Below are positions 35,488 to 46,174 of a stretch of 64,000 nucleotides of DNA, one piece after another; the first letter of the stretch is position 1; each line of letters opens with the position of its first letter. Location of the stretch: NCBI GenBank assembly GCA_024138025.1, contig JAMXBD010000093.1, positions 372,001 through 436,000 of the forward strand, given 5' to 3'. This stretch comes from Combretum micranthum (Eukaryota > Streptophyta > Magnoliopsida > Myrtales > Combretaceae). Below the pieces are notes generated by a model that ran no database searches, was not told the origin of the DNA, and saw nothing but the letters and a program-made list of their open reading frames with translations. Both the position numbers and the translations under genes were made by a program.

Positions 35488-35697
35488 CAAGACAATGAGG
35501 TAAGTAATGACACCTTTTCTTTTCTTCTTGTTTCCAACAAAGTAAATCTAAGAGTGACAAAATTCTTGGCATATTGGTGTGATAGCGACCATCCTAAAGG
35601 GAAACAACAAGTTATAGGAGAATTCTTGAGGAAATTTATAAGGGAAAAAGGTTTGGAAGTAAGAATGCAAAAAATTGGTAAATTTGTAACAAGGTAA
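35488..35697. other. short open stretch, unidentified
   Basis: The plus-strand frame 35488-35694 is open for 69 codons to TAA (35695-35697), with LAYWCDSDHPKGKQQVIGEF. The minus strand is open over a wider span (35720-35343, 125 codons). The plus-strand composition looks more protein-like. A GAG/GTAAGTAATG splice-donor-like site lies at 35497-35508. I do not recognise the family; it could be an orphan exon or a retroelement scrap. Confidence 0.25.
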
Positions 35698-35953
35698 CAT
35701 GATTTATTCACACAAGTCATAATCTTTTGTTTTGAAGATTAATTGAAACGGGTGAACGAGTACATGAAAAGAGTTGTGTTTGAGTTTAACTGAGTTTTAA
35801 ATGTTTGTAACAAAGAAAAGATTGGAATTTTTGGATTTTGTATAAAGTACTCTACATATGTTTTCTAGATGACTTCCTACACAGCTTGTAGAAGGTTGTT
35901 TATGATGATAAATGACTTCTACCTCCTCTCAACTTTCTACACGACCTTCGTAC

Positions 35954-36386
35954 TTGGGCTGTTAGTGAGTCGAGATAGCTCGCGAGCTACTCGAGTTCGA
36001 CTTGCTGAAAACTCGAATTCGATTCGCTTACAATTGAGTGAGCTTGAGTTTGAGGTACTTGAGTAGTTATCGAGCTCGATTTAGAGCTTTAAAACATTCG
36101 GTTTGGTGAACTTACGAGCTTAATCGAGTTTGAACGAGTATTAAATCGATGCGGGTTGATTTCTAGCTTATCGAGTATTAAATACTCTTTATAGTTAGAT
36201 CAATATTTAAAAAAAGTAATCGAGCTTAATCGAATCGAGTTCGAGCTTATCAAGTATCAAATCGAGTTGAGTTCGAGCTTCAAAATAAAAGCTTGATCGA
36301 ATTCGAGCTCGAGCTTTGAGTTTTTTATTTGAGTCGAGTTCGAGCTTGGTACCATATTGACTCAATTCAACTCGTTTACAGCTCTA
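35954..36386. mobile_element. hAT-type MITE, GAGCTCGA family, copy C
   Basis: Begins TTGGGCTGTTAGTGAG, ends CTCGTTTACAGCTCTA, and has the same interior order as 17128-17533, including TATCGAGTATTAAATACTC-type text and the CTTTATAG block. Flanks CTTCGTAC (35946-35953) and CTCCCTAC (36387-36394) agree at 6 of 8 bases. Confidence 0.82.
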
Positions 36387-36394
36387 CTCCCTAC

Positions 36395-38144
36395 ATTGTT
36401 TATGCTGTAGATTGTGTAAAATGATAAATATATTCTGCTTCCATCGACTTTCCACATAACCATGTACATAACTTGTGTTGAAACTTATACATAACATAAC
36501 TTTTCAAAACTCAATCATCCTTCTCAAAAATGCTTAAAACTTGTTCAATTTACATCTTTTAAACTTATTACCACTTAAAAAACTTAAGATCTTATTATTA
36601 CCTAATAACTATTTTCCTTATTTTATTACAGTTTAAACCTTTAAAATATATAATATATATATATATTTATGCAAATATCCACATCAATGATAGAGTAAGA
36701 GTGAGGATTTTAAGGCATGTTATTCAGGAATGAGTTGGGAAATATAAATAGTTTTTAAATACTTTTTATATGTTGTAATCAAGGTTGGAATGTTCTAGTC
36801 GTTGGATTAAGACATTATAGGTACGTGTATACTTTATTTGTTGCTTGTGCTAGTTAGGATGAAACTAAAAGAGACTAATTAATTATTCAGCTATAATATT
36901 ATGTTTGTTGCTTGTGCGTAGATGCTAGTAATAAGTGGAATGTATCTACACTATTATTGTGACATCTTAATGATCTATATGTGGCGTTATCCAACAATGA
37001 AGTTGTGTATGGAAATGATCTTAGTAGACTAAGATTGTGTTGGTGTCGTGGTTATTGGGAAGTAACCAATAACCAATATATATTTGTATATAAATAGTTA
37101 TGCGTGCTTGGATACCAAGTTTCCCTTTATTAGATGTTGGGCTAAATGATGCAGATAATTAAATGGTTGTTTATTACATTTATATAATAATGATGCATGT
37201 AGGTTTGCCACTATTTGTATAAGCATATGTGTTTGTTGATATACCATACTGAGCTTTGGCTTACCTCTATTTTTGTTTCAAGTATAGTTGAGACTATGTT
37301 AGCATTGAATTTATCTAGTTACGATACCGTAGTGGATTATGGGAGGACGCTAATGGAGAAAGCTACCCAGCATATTATTTGTAATGAGCTTATTAAATTT
37401 ATAGAGATAAAGACTCCTATAGTTGAATGTTATTATGTATAATACTCCTAGGCATGGACCCCTTAATTGTCTTGCGTTAAATAACGTAATTTGTCTTGAT
37501 AGACTATCTAAGCCATCTAAGTATGCTACTACTTTGTAGGTGTGATTGTCAATTGTCATGTGGAGTGGTTGTTACTATGTTGGTTTAATTGAAGTTACTA
37601 TCAATCATTTGTGTATGAAGATCAATAAATGTTACTTATTATGGATATTAGTAGGTTTTAAGCCTTCAAATGTCCATATTTTATATGGAAACATGATAGC
37701 TCATAAGTGCCCATCGACTCAACACTAGTAAGCCACTAGCAACCAATGAGTGAACCAACAAATGCATTGACAAGCCACTTTACATTTCATTTGTGCTTAA
37801 AATGCTTACATATATTGGCTCACCTCACCGATTGTTAGTTCACTAGCTAATTCTAGTTAACTAATTGATTCATAGGTTGATTCTCTTCATTTCACGAGCA
37901 TAGAGAAATTATTTAGAACAGTTAGTCAGTCTAAGTCAAATTAACATGCCATTTCCTCATTAAAATCGTGCGTTGTTATTAATTTTGTATATAGTTTCAT
38001 TTTACTTGCATTTTTTTATTCACAACTTTACCTTACCTATATATATATGTGCCTATAACATTGTGATAGATAGCCTTATTTAGGTTACAAAATATTGTTG
38101 TGAGATTCTACTCTTTCAACCTCCATTCTTGTTAATCGAATAAG
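36395..38144. other. unassigned region
   Basis: No gene supported. Text at 36960-37140 and 37700-37900 is repetitive in feel and may be an old LTR, but no partner was identified. Small open frames at 37215-37728 have no motif. Confidence 0.4.
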
Positions 38145-38414
38145 GGTTAATATCTTGAATGGTATCTAAATTTTGACAAAATGTACAGTTAAGTATCTAA
38201 ACTTCAAAGATGATCAATTTAGTACCCAAACTTTGAAATTAATCAATTTGGTAATTGAAAGAAGTTTTTGTACATGCTAATAGTACCTTCGTCATGTTTT
38301 TTCAAATATTAAATTGATCAATTTTAAACTTCAAGCACAAAATTGATTAATTTCAAAGTTTAGGCACCTAATTATAGATTTCGTCAAAGTTCAGGTACCA
38401 TTTATGACATAATC
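38145..38414. mobile_element. MITE of the GGTTAATGTC family, copy 1
   Basis: The left arm GGTTAATATCTTGAATGGTA is mirrored by the right arm, whose reverse complement starts GATTATGTCATAAATGGTAC. Both arms run into AATTTTGACAAAATxTxCAxTTA-type text and the element is almost a full palindrome. Flanks TCGAATAAG and TCGTATAGC agree at 6 of 9 bases. No coding capacity. Related copies are at 40492-40857 and 49710-49968. Confidence 0.7.
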
Positions 38415-38566
38415 TCGTATAGCAAAGATTATGATGAACAAAACATTAGAAATTACTTATGTGTAATAAAGGATGAACCTAATGGGGAGCTAAAGGGGAT
38501 CTTAACCTCCTTACATTTGGAGAAAAATTGATTATTATAATATATATTTAAATAAGACAAAAATAT

Positions 38567-40322
38567 TGTTGAACTGCAGGGTTCAAGTCAAATTTTGATG
38601 AGAAAATGCATTACACAAAATGCTTAAAATGATATAGTAAATTTACAACTAATAAGAAATTATGTTTATGATATGTTAAGCCTTTATGTACAATATATAC
38701 GTGTTTTTATTTATGCTTTTTGTAGTTGTTTAATACAAACATGTTTTAGGCCTTGTTTTCTATGGAAATTCTTAGATCTCAAAACATTAAAGCTGTAGTA
38801 TCTCTTTAAACTTTTCTATAGCATCTTAAATCACTTCAACTGAAGTTTAGATAAAAGAGTTATACTCAAAATGCAAAATAGTGTTGAAGCAAGCATCAAC
38901 CTAGCATTTTGACACTAGATGACTAGCATTCGGATGTTAGATGGCATCTAGATGCTAAGGACTAGTGCCTGGACAATAGCATGGTGTCTGGATGCTAGGA
39001 CTAAAGACATATGGTCACTAGCCTCTGAAAAAAAAATTGTTGAAAAATTTATTGCTTGGCCAAACTTTATGTTTTTGGGTTCAGTGGCTAAAAAACTTGA
39101 AGATCTTATAAATATAAGTTGTTGGAGAGTTGAAGAAAGTGGTTAGATCTTATTGAGTGCAATCAATTACTAGTTCAACTCTCTCAAAGTCTTTTATATA
39201 AATTGTGATAATTTTTTTAAGTGAGAGAATTAGTGTAGTGTTACTAGTTTTGTAATTGCTATCTCTTGTAAAGTACTACACTATAATTTGTGAGTGAATT
39301 AGCATAATCTTGAGTAATGCTTATAGTGTTTGAGAGATTGTTATAAAGATACAACTCAAATAATTGTGTTTGTATTATTTGTGGCTTCGATGGAGCATTG
39401 TGGTTGTTTTGTATTAAATGAAGTATGAAGTCCTCCTTAAGTAAGATATTGTTGTGGATCATGAAGACTAAGGGTGGACCAAATAAAACGTTGCTGATGG
39501 CAAAATATAGGCCTTAACACGCTTGGCCCACTTATAGCACACATGGGCCCAAACACTGAGTAAGGCACTAGCTTTGTTAGACCAAAAAGGATCTACACTA
39601 GAGGATACCTCAGCCTTAAGAAATCCAAAATACGACCTATGCTTGTCTACAAAGAGATCAGTAGGAGACCATCGCATGAGCTTGACTTGGAAGGTCTTTT
39701 CCTAGACTTGCCAATAAGCTACCTCTATGAGTCTAGGTTTGCTCGAGGCCAATCTCCACTTAGTTACCTAGACTCAGAAGCCACAAAATACCCATGTCCC
39801 ACCTTGGGATTGGGGGAGACATCATCAACTGGGCCACACTCCATGTAGTCACAACTCTTTAGGTCGGGCACCCCCTTCACTCGGGTGCTAGGTCAACTAG
39901 CAAGTAGAGATTCATTATAACAGAAAAGATACGATGAATTTGAATATGGCATGACCTTAAAACTATAAACAACACTTTCCCTTAGGGGAAATGAGAGCTA
40001 TATTTTCGTTTACATAAATGAAGACTCTTGGGAGAGAAAGATACCCATGGACTAACTTAAGCATCATAGTGGCTGCGCCGAACAACCCTTCGGTGTGCCT
40101 TTGACTGCTTTTCTATATTAATAGGAGCTTAACTCTACCGACGAAATCATCTCATGTAATAGCCATAAACATGGTGTTATCTTTTCATCCCTTACTCTTT
40201 TATTGTTGCACTTTATATTATTATTATTTACTCTGTCATTTTGCATAATTTAACATTAAGTTCTTGAAAAGATAAAGATTAGCGTATAGTCCACATTCTT
40301 TTGGTGTTACTAGGCTTCTATA
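38567..40322 (+). repeat. 5' LTR, enlarged by a foreign block
   Basis: 1756 bp against 952 bp for the 3' LTR. Most of the excess is a block at about 39479-40165 with no counterpart in the 3' copy. Outside that block the two LTRs align from end to end, for example CTCTCTCAA-x(1-3)-TCTTTTxxATAAATTGTG. Confidence 0.85.
39479..40165. mobile_element. foreign block inside the 5' LTR, probably gypsy LTR DNA
   Basis: It is less AT-rich than its surroundings. It contains ACTAACTTAAGCATCATAGT followed by GCTGCGCCGAACAACCCTTC and GGTGTGCCTTTGACTGC, resembling the R/U5 part of Tat-type gypsy LTRs as I remember them. Its boundaries are inferred from the missing counterpart in the 3' LTR. No clean TSD is seen, so it may be a partial LTR or a rearranged insert. 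Confidence 0.55.
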
Positions 40323-40323
40323 A

Positions 40324-40336
40324 TTGGTATCAGATC
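40324..40336 (+). other. primer binding site
   Basis: TTGGTATCAGATC directly follows the 5' LTR. It matches the TGGTATCAGAGC site complementary to initiator tRNA-Met in all but its last bases. Confidence 0.85.
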
Positions 40337-40394
40337 TAGGATTTTAGTTTAAATTCCTTAACCGCATCTAGAATTTATAAAATTGCTTGTAATA

Positions 40395-42400
40395 CACTAG
40401 ATTTCATAGAGGGACAAGTAATTAATAGGTCAACTATCCTTACTAGCACTAGTTATGCATATTGGAAGTGTAGAATGACAATTTTATTAGAGTTAATGTC
40501 AAAAATAGTACCTATACTTTTATAAAATATTTCATGAGATACTTGAAGTTTGGTTTTAAACAATTTGGTACCTTAACTTTCGCGAAGAGTTCAATCAAGT
40601 ATTAGAAATTTGGTTTTGATATTTTTGATACTTAAAGAAAGTTTTCGCGTATATTTTTCTTATCTGATTAAACTAACTTCACATAGGAAATATATATGCA
40701 AAAACTTATTTCAGACACCAAAATTGTTAAAACCAAACTTCAAGTGGGACAAATGTCTAAAAAACTTATTTCAAATATCAAATTGTTCAAAACCAATATT
40801 TAGGTACCTAATTGAAATTTTTGTGAAAGTTTAGATATCAATTGTGACATTATCCTTTTTTATTAAGGCACAAAATACATCTTTATAGAATATTGTTGAA
40901 AATGGTCCTATAATAATAGAGGGTAAAGATGAAAATAATTATAAAAAGGTGGAAAGAGGAAAAGTGCAACTAAATGCAATTGCTATGAATATATTATATC
41001 ATAGATTAAATGAGAGTGATTTTAGTAGAATTTATACTTATTGATCCGCGGAAGAAATATAGGATATGAAAACACTTACGAATGATTTATAAGAGTAAAA
41101 GCTACTAAAGTTAGTCTTTTATGTGATAATTTTTAAAACTTCAAAATGAAGACTAATGAATCGATAGATGAGATGCATGATATATTCATTCATATTTTGA
41201 ATCAATCAACTATACTTGGTAAGACTTTTACTAACGTTGAAATAAATTCCAAAAATTTTGAGTCCTTATCAAAGGAGTGGAAAGCAAAAAGAATCGCCAT
41301 GGAGGAGCACATGGTTTGAATAAACTTTCAACGGAGCAACTTCTTAGGACTCTAAAGACTCACAAGATGATGAATACGTAAAGGGAGGAGTTGATCAAGA
41401 AGGAAATAGCTCTCAAAGCCTTTTGCTCTTATTCAAGTGGTGGAAGTAGGGAAAATGATGATAATGAGGAGTTGGAAACTCTTATAAAGAAATTCACAAA
41501 ATTTTTTAAGGAGAGAAAAAGGAAGAAGAAGACCATCACTTGTTTTAAGTACAATGAGCGAGGCATGTTCAGCAATATTGCCTGAATGCCAAGAAAGGAA
41601 GCAAAGGAGAAAGAAGGAAGGCACTTGTGGGCATTGGGAGTGATGGAGACTTATCTAACTTAGATGAAAATTTATGCTTAATGGCCCTTGATAATGAGCT
41701 ACGTTCCACTTTCTCTCAAATTCCTTATGATGAAATTTGTGAAATATATGATAAAGCATGTAATCAATTAATGACAATAAAGAAAAAGAATAACACGCTT
41801 AAATCATTAGTGAAGAAAGTAAGAGACGAGTTAGATGATTTTAGGAATGAGCATGAAGCAATTAAAGTTGAAAATAATAAATTGAATGAAGAAATTGAAT
41901 ATTTGAAATTAAAAAATAATAAGTTGAAAATACAAATGATGAGTAAAATGAATAAGAAGTTGAAAATTGAAAATAATTTACTTGACTTAAAAGACAAAAC
42001 ATTGAAATGTGATTATAAGGTTGATGCTTGTTATAGTTGTAATGAAGATTTTTTCAAAAAGTTAGGTGGTTTGAAAATTTGAAAAAGAAAAGATTGAAAG
42101 TTAACTTGTGTAAAAAAGATGCAACATAGTCAAATTCATCGACTCTTGGAAAACAAAAATATGATTTTAACAAATATGGAATTGATTATGATGGAAACAA
42201 TAGTTACAAGCCTTATAAAACTCGATTTGTGAGAATAACTCATGGAACTTGCAACTATTATGCAAAACTTGGTCATATCGTATACAATTGTGTATTAAGG
42301 AAAGTTATACATTTAGGTCACAAAAGCAAATTTGTTTAGGTGCTTAGAAGAGAAATACTAGTCTTGACTAACCTTAAATGATCTAAGCAAAAGAGGGTAC
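40395..42400 (+). pseudogene. copia gag, broken
   Basis: The N-terminal part (EGQVINRSTILTSTSYAYWK) matches copia gag starts. A MITE then splits the frame. Beyond it, ESIDEMHDIFIHILNQ and LSTEQLLRTLKTHKM mark the central capsid domain. A degraded zinc knuckle begins with Cys at 41541-41543. The frame from 41627 (151 codons) is Lys/Asn/Glu-rich with heptad-like leucines, a probable coiled coil. A second knuckle, CNYYAKLGHIVYNC at 42250-42291, has its second Cys replaced by Tyr. Several stops and frameshifts disable the gene. Confidence 0.85.
40492..40857. mobile_element. MITE of the GGTTAATGTC family, copy 2, in gag
   Basis: The left arm starts TTAATGTCAAAAATAGTACC. The right arm, reverse complemented, starts GGATAATGTCACAATTGATA. 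Both arms include ACTTGAAGTTTGGTTTTAA. Flanks TTTTATTAGA and TTTTATTAAG give a TSD of about 9-10 bp, as in Mutator-like MITEs. It interrupts gag text that resumes on the right. Confidence 0.75.
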
Positions 42401-43177
42401 CAAAGAAATGATATGGTTTTTATAGGTACTAAATGGACTTCAAGAGCAAAAATGAGGTATATTCCTAACTTATGCAAAATGTGGATTGTATGTCCCTAAA
42501 ACTTATGGGTAGTTATGAATATGATATGTTGGCATGAACAATATTACAATTTTTTATGACTACATGATGTCTATGCATGTTTTGAGCTAAACTAATACTA
42601 AATTTGGGTTTGAAATATTTTAAATTGGTTTTTCATGGTTTAAGTGCACAAATAATGTTTTGTCAAGCTCAATGTTGCAATGGGGTCTGTTTGTTTTGTC
42701 ATCTTTCTTTCGTTTTGGCTTTATCTTTTTGTTATTTTCAAACAGATTATTTATCAAAAACAGATACCGATGAAAAACATATATTTTTACTTATAAACCA
42801 ATTAAACATATCAAATATAGATATGATATAGATACTGATGAAAAAATAGACCCCTAAACTTGTTTGAATGAGTGGAAATGCATGAAAATGCTTTTGAACC
42901 AATTTATGCATCTTTAAAAAATCTCTCATGACAATTTCTTGTGCATGTTTATTTTTCTATGGCATGGTTTATTATTGCCTTTTTGATGACTTTATAAAGG
43001 GGGAAATGTTAGTGAAGAATTATCATGTTTTGGATTGAATAGGAGGTTGTTTTGAAAATGAGGTTTAATTTTTCTTTTCCTTTAGTAAGCATCAAATTGT
43101 TGAATTTATTTACAAAATTTACTTAAAAACCATATGCTTAATCAAAGAAGAGTTAACTATGTAATGATTGTCCTCAT
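42401..43177. other. interior with pol deleted
   Basis: The first 80 bases retain gag-protease linker-like text; after that no pol motif is found. The segment 42682-42854 has inverted ends (GGGGTCTGTTTG and AATAGACCCC) and may be a small MITE, although its flanks do not match. Confidence 0.5.
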
Positions 43178-43191
43178 AAAAAGGGGGAGAT
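43178..43191 (+). other. polypurine tract
   Basis: AAAAAGGGGGAGAT immediately precedes the 3' LTR. Confidence 0.88.
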
Positions 43192-44143
43192 TGTCAAATT
43201 GGAGAGTTCAAGTCAAATTTCGATTAGGAAATGCATTGCACAAATTACTCAAAATGATATAAAATAACAATTAATAAGCAAATTATGTTTGTAATGTGTT
43301 GAGCCTTTATGTATAATATCTAAATAATTATTTGTGCTTAATGTTAATATTTGATACAAACATGTTTTAGATAACCTCAAGCTTTCCATAGTATCTTAAA
43401 TAACCTCAATCGAAGTTCAAATGGGAGAGAAATATCCAAAATACAAAAGAGTATCAAAAATGGCATTTGGACGCTAGCATGGTTTTTGGATGTTAGGATT
43501 GAAGATGTCTGGATGGTAGCATTTGAAAATTTTCCATTGAAATATTTAATGCTTGGATGAACTTTGTGTTTTCTGGTTCAATAGCAAACTTGAAAATGTT
43601 ATAAATACAAGTTGTTAAGGAGTTGAAGAAGCTCATTATAGCTCATTAAGTGTAATCAATTACTAGATCAACTCTCTCAATTTCTTTTGCATAAATTGTG
43701 TTATTTTTGTAAGAGAGAGAATTAGTATAGTGCTACTAATTTTGTAATTACTATCTCTTGTAATATACTATACTATAATTTTGTAAGTGAACTAGTGGAA
43801 TCTTGAATTGTGCTTATAGTGTTTGAGAGATTGTTGTAAGGGCACAACTCAAGTAATTGTATTTGTGTTGTTTGTTGCTTTAGTGGAACATTGTGGTTGC
43901 TTTGTGTTGAATGAAGTGTGAAATCTTATTGAAGTGAGGCATTGTTATGCACCGTGGAGATTAGGGGACAGAATGAACTCCATGTTAAACCCAATGATAT
44001 CTCTTCTATTCTTCACTTCTTTATTATTGTACTTTATATGATTGTTGTTGACTTTGTTGTTTTGCATAATTAGACAATGAGTTCTTGAAAAGACAAATAT
44101 TAGTGCATAATCCACATTCTTTAGGTGTTACTAGGTTTTTAAA
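43192..44143 (+). repeat. 3' LTR of the pol-less copia element
   Basis: 952 bp, from TGTCAAATTGG to TAGGTTTTTAAA, followed by the TSD AATAT. The closing CA of a canonical LTR is not preserved. It aligns with the 5' LTR apart from the foreign block and small gaps. Confidence 0.83.
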
Positions 44144-44148
44144 AATAT

Positions 44149-45507
44149 GTCTCATATTGGTATTTATAACAAAATAGGTTTGGCCTAATTATATGGTTTT
44201 GCTTCCATCTTTATATATTATATAATCTCTAGTATTGTTTTGTTGTGCATTATATACATATTGAATGCCATCTATATCCCTATTTTCCTTAAAGCCATAC
44301 AACACAATAAGACAAATCCAAAATACTCGCTATTTAATTAAATCCTTATTTAATCCAGTGTTTGGTTCCATTGTGTGCAGGGTGTATTAAGAGTAGGTTT
44401 GAAAATAGAATGACTAATTAATTATGTTTAAAAATATCCATGAAGTTGTTGATACATTCATGTATTATAATTGAATTTGTTATAGCATGTTGAATGAATT
44501 TAAATTTAATGAATTGAAATTGAGTGATGAATGAAATGATAAATCTAACCCTATGTTTAAAAATATCCATGGACTAGTTATTGTGTATTATAGTAGTGCT
44601 TATATTAATACTCACAATTCATAGATGAAATAATGTATGTTTGGATTGTCAAATTTTTATCTGTATCGTACTTGTATTTAATCTGAATCTGTGACTTATC
44701 TATATCATATCTATATTGTATTTGTTTGGTCAGATTATAAGTAAAACTGTTAGTTTTTCATTGGTATTTATTTATTAATAATATCTATTTGGAAATGGTA
44801 AAAAATGATGCAAAAATGATCGGAATATGATGAAACAAACAGACCAATATATTATACATTAAAAAGCATATATATATGTATATATATTTCTAGAAATAAT
44901 GGTGACGTGAAATCAATTTAGTCCACTCAATGTCAACATCCCATTCCCTATTAAAGTTAGATTTGTTGTTTTTAAGGAGCCACAATTCTAACTTTTGAAA
45001 ATGTTTCCAAAGCCAAAAAAAGAAATATAGGGAATTGCAATTTCATCTTGGATTTATTCTTAAAATCAATTTACGAATGAAACAAATATACACTATATAT
45101 TAAAAGCCTATTTTTGTAAATGTGTAATGATTAAAGACGATTGAAAAGAATTGATTTTGCTCCTTATATGTAGGATTGGATATTTCAATAGAAGTAAAAT
45201 CAAAATCATCAATTTTAACTTTTAAAAACACACACACACATCCCTTAGCCAACTTCAAGGGTTTGTTTTGACGCAGGAATCAACTTGATTTGTTGCTTGT
45301 GATCCTTGAATCGAGTACTGGATCGAGAATGGTCGATATAGACCAGTTGGAGACTCATAAGTTTTGGCTAACTAGTTAGGTCTAGCCTTGAAAATCGACT
45401 GACTATCGGGTCCTAACCAAGTCAAGACCATTTCATAGAAACGATGGCCTAGTTTGTCCCAGCCAGTTCTGCACATAATTTTTTTTTTTTTTTAGAAAAA
45501 AGAGGAG
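44149..45507. other. unassigned region with one possible MITE
   Basis: The block 44633-44845 begins TATGTTTGGATTGTC and ends GAAACAAACAGACC, similar to the 27052 family. A CA run lies at 45230-45241. The text at 45250-45470 resembles the GAACCAG-type hAT sequence around 53450. No gene. Confidence 0.4.
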
Positions 45508-46174
45508 TGGAGAAGGCTTAATCTTGATTCTGGGTTTTATAGCCTAGTAATAACTTGGGCTTGACTCTTTAGGGTGAATGATAGTGCTTAAAGAGTTAAG
45601 CCAGTGGGATTGGTATGACTAAGTGAGGTTTGATATGATAGGCTTGAAGCAAGGAACATTGGATTTGACCTATCTGCCCTCAACTTTTTTTAAAGAGTTT
45701 ATGCATTTAAAGAGCCTTTTATGGGCTAGAGAGACCCATGGAGAAATCCGTCATTGGAAAGACTTATCTCATTCATTGATGGTCAATATAATCCAATGGA
45801 CGTCATCAGGAGTCAAAGTTTATAAATACCTAAAGCTCCTCCTCATTTGGCAATCCAGAAATTGATAGAAACACTATTATGCTATTGGAATACTCTCACA
45901 AGAGATCAAATAGAACTCAGAGCGAAGAACACACGGTTCTTCTCGAATAGTTAGGTTGATGTTATATAGCTCCTTCATATGTCACTAGTGTGTTTGGGCT
46001 TCTTGAGACTAATTGTTTCTCCTTCCTACCTTATCACTCTTAACCATTCCTTGCATGTGCTTCCATGCCACTCATCTAAGTCCAAGTGTAGCATGTCACT
46101 TCTCTATAGCCACGTGTAGCATGAAATGCATGCTGGACACATGTGACCATTGCGATCGGATTTACCCTACAGCA
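45508..46174 (+). mobile_element. solo LTR, Tat-element family, copy 1
   Basis: It aligns over its length with the 5' LTR at 56672-57371 and the solo LTR at 54596-55185. Shared blocks include GCTTAAAGAGTTA, GATGGTCAATxxAATCC, GGACGTCAT, TACTCTCACAAGA and GCACACATGTGA-like text. Ends are TGGAGA and CTACAGCA. Flanks AGGAG and ATGAG agree at 4 of 5 bases. No internal region is attached, so it is a solo LTR. Confidence 0.75.

Larger units (their letters stand above)
38567..44143 (+). mobile_element. copia element with both LTRs but no pol
   Basis: The two LTRs share their start (TGTTGAACTGC versus TGTCAAATTGG, then GTTCAAGTCAAATTT in both) and their end (GGTGTTACTAGGxTTxTA). The TSD AATAT is present at 38562-38566 and 44144-44148. 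Between them lie a PBS, a broken gag with a MITE in it, a region with zinc-knuckle remnants, a spacer and a polypurine tract. Protease, integrase, RT and RNase H are missing, so this is an internally deleted copy. LTR style, gag and the AAAAAGGGGGAGA tract are Sirevirus-like. Confidence 0.87.

Noticed and set aside
41764..41997. Minus-strand Phe/Leu/Ser-rich 77-codon frame
   Set aside because: It is the antisense of the Lys/Asn-rich coiled-coil part of copia gag.
42682..42854. Possible hAT MITE with GGGGTCTG...AGACCCC ends
   Set aside because: The ends are suggestive, but the 8-bp flanks do not match, so it is mentioned only as a possibility and not called as a separate element.
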